Source of the DNA: CAZKTF01 sp964555565
GTDB lineage: Bacteria > Planctomycetota > JAJSAM01 > JAKLKS01
Reading direction: 5' to 3'
DNA: 5,043 nt
Assembly (NCBI GenBank): GCA_964555565.1
Contig: CAZKTF010000255.1
Location: 1-5,043 of the forward strand
Shown: positions 3,765 to 5,043 of the stretch, one piece after another
Layout: each line of letters opens with the position of its first letter
How positions within the stretch are numbered: position 1 is the stretch's first letter
The notes under the pieces: generated by a model
Seen by the model: the letters and a program-made list of their open reading frames with translations, nothing else
Told to the model about the DNA's origin: nothing
Databases searched by the model: none
Translations under genes and position numbers: made by a program

Positions 3765-5043
3765 ATGGACTGCAGGGACGCGGCGGAGCGCATCACCGCC
3801 CTCGTGGACGGGGAACTCCCCGCCGGGGAGCGGGCCGCGCTCGAGTCTCACCTGGCCGGCTGCCCGGCGTGCCGCAGGACCCGCGGCGAGGAGGAGGCGA
3901 CGGTGGCCCGGCTCCGGGCTCTCGGCCGCCCACCCCTCCCGGCCGGGTTCCGGGAAGGGGTGATGGCGCGGGTCCGCGCGGCCGGGAGTCCCGGTTCGCC
4001 CGCGCCGGTCCTCCGGCTGCGGGGCTGGCCCTGGATTGCCGCCGCCGCCATGGCGGCCGGCGTCCTCGCGATGGTGCTCGTCGGGAGGGAGGAGGGTGGC
4101 CCGGCGGAGCGCCGGGTGGCCGACGCCTCTCCCGCCGCGGGTCCGCCGCCCGCCCCCGCCGGGGTCCCCGCCCCGGCGCCGGCGAAGGATGGGGACCTCG
4201 GCCGGGGACGGGTCGAGGCGGAGGCACGGGAACGGGTGAAAGTCGCCGAGGACGCCCGCGAGGAGAAGCCCGGCGCGCCCGCGGGCGCGAAGTCGGAAGC
4301 GGCCGAGGCGGAGAAGCGGGAGGGAGAGGGCGGGACGGGCGGCGCCGCGCGCGACGAGGCCGCCTCGAAATCCCGGGCTCCCGGCCCCGATCCCGCCGCC
4401 GGCGGGGAGGCTTCCCCGGAGGCGCCCGCCCGCCCGGCCGCCCCCGCCGAGGGGAAGGACCGGGGGCGGAAGATGGGGGCTGAGGCCCGCGCCGTGGACA
4501 AGCCCGCGGACGAGGACGCCGCGGCCGGGACTCCCGCGCCCCCCGACGCGCCGGCGGAGAAGAAGAAGCGCTCCGCGGCCGACCGCCTGGAGGAGCTCGC
4601 CCGGTCGGACGTCACGAGGGTCGTGCTCTTCCTCGAGGCCGAGACCGCGGCCGAGGGGGTCCTGGCCGTGGAGGAGGCGCTGCGCCTGGCGAAGGACCCC
4701 CGCCTGGAGCGCGTCTGGCTCTCCGAGGACGACCTCAGGCGGCAGGCCGGGAGGAAGGGGACGGATTCCTGGGACCGCGCCGACGCGGGGCCGGGCCAGT
4801 CCACCGCGGGCGGGGCAGCCGCGGGGGCGGCGGCGTCGGAGGCCGGCCTCGTGGCGCCGGCCCCCGAGGAGCGCGTGGCCCGTCTTCGCCTCCCCGCGAC
4901 CTCCTTCGGCCGGTTCCGGGAGGCCCTCGTCGCCTCGGGCGCGCTCCGCGAGAGCGGCTACGCGGTGGTCGGCCCGTCGGAGGGCACCGCCGGTTCCGGA
5001 CCGGCGGCCGGGGGCGGGGCAGCCGCGCCCGCGGCCGGCGGGG
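3765..5043 (+). CDS. Membrane-spanning zinc-type anti-sigma factor, 3' end missing
   Basis: It probably binds and holds inactive the sigma factor encoded immediately upstream. The 426 visible residues begin with an anti-sigma zinc domain: Cys3, then His29-x3-Cys33-x2-Cys36 (SHLAGCPACR), within a short helical fold. A single hydrophobic segment (about 88-107, WPWIAAAAMAAGVLAMVLVG) should place the rest outside the membrane. Residues about 111-270 are a low-complexity Ala/Pro/Glu/Lys-rich linker. Residues about 271-325 look folded (DRLEELARSDVTRVVLFLEAE...). A second Gly/Ala-rich stretch follows, and then VARLRLPATSFGRFREALVA (371-390), which vaguely recalls the DUF4349 type of domain often attached to such proteins; this is a weak guess. 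The frame is open to the right edge with no stop. The ATG at 3765 has a good ribosome binding site and retains the zinc ligands. The zinc anti-sigma assignment is strong; the sensed signal is unknown. Confidence 0.87.
   Translation, partial: MDCRDAAERITALVDGELPAGERAALESHLAGCPACRRTRGEEEATVARLRALGRPPLPAGFREGVMARVRAAGSPGSPAPVLRLRGWPWIAAAAMAAGVLAMVLVGREEGGPAERRVADASPAAGPPPAPAGVPAPAPAKDGDLGRGRVEAEARERVKVAEDAREEKPGAPAGAKSEAAEAEKREGEGGTGGAARDEAASKSRAPGPDPAAGGEASPEAPARPAAPAEGKDRGRKMGAEARAVDKPADEDAAAGTPAPPDAPAEKKKRSAADRLEELARSDVTRVVLFLEAETAAEGVLAVEEALRLAKDPRLERVWLSEDDLRRQAGRKGTDSWDRADAGPGQSTAGGAAAGAAASEAGLVAPAPEERVARLRLPATSFGRFREALVASGALRESGYAVVGPSEGTAGSGPAAGGGAAAPAAGG

Noticed and set aside
3848..4804. 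A 318-codon minus-strand frame opposite the anti-sigma gene
   Set aside because: It is Ser/Ala/Arg-rich shadow sequence opposite a plus-strand gene with a zinc motif, a membrane segment and a good ribosome site.

Overview
The window is very GC-rich DNA (well above 70% by eye, with nearly all codons ending in G or C). It comes from a rod-shaped, probably Gram-negative-type bacterium. The mrdA-rodA gene order and the ECF sigma/zinc anti-sigma pair fit Acidobacteriota, Myxococcota or related high-GC lineages. Nothing here fixes the phylum.

Layout, all genes on the + strand: (1) 2-1534 is the 3' part of a class B penicillin-binding protein of the PBP2/MrdA type; the reading frame runs off the left edge. 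(2) 1534-1843 is a non-coding, MITE-like or RNA-like element of about 310 bp. Its ends are perfect 20-bp inverted repeats (extendable to about 31 bp), and it holds further nested inverted repeats. (3) 1866-2984 is rodA, the SEDS glycosyltransferase partner of PBP2. (4) 2985-3147 is an intergenic region with several short palindromes. (5) 3148-3759 is an ECF RNA polymerase sigma factor. (6) 3765 to the right edge is a membrane-spanning zinc-type anti-sigma factor with a long low-complexity extracytoplasmic linker; it is cut by the window end.

Functionally, MrdA (transpeptidase) and RodA (glycan polymerase) form the core synthase of the rod complex that elongates the cell wall. The sigma/anti-sigma pair is a separate, tightly coupled two-gene unit. 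It probably senses something outside the cytoplasmic membrane and releases the sigma factor to reprogram transcription. A link to envelope stress is plausible from its position but is not shown by the sequence.

The most unusual feature is the inverted-repeat element between mrdA and rodA, two genes that normally lie close together. Its left tip supplies the last base of the mrdA stop codon and its right tip ends 22 bp before the rodA start. It therefore separates the two genes without damaging either. I cannot tell from one copy whether it is a mobile element or a structured RNA.
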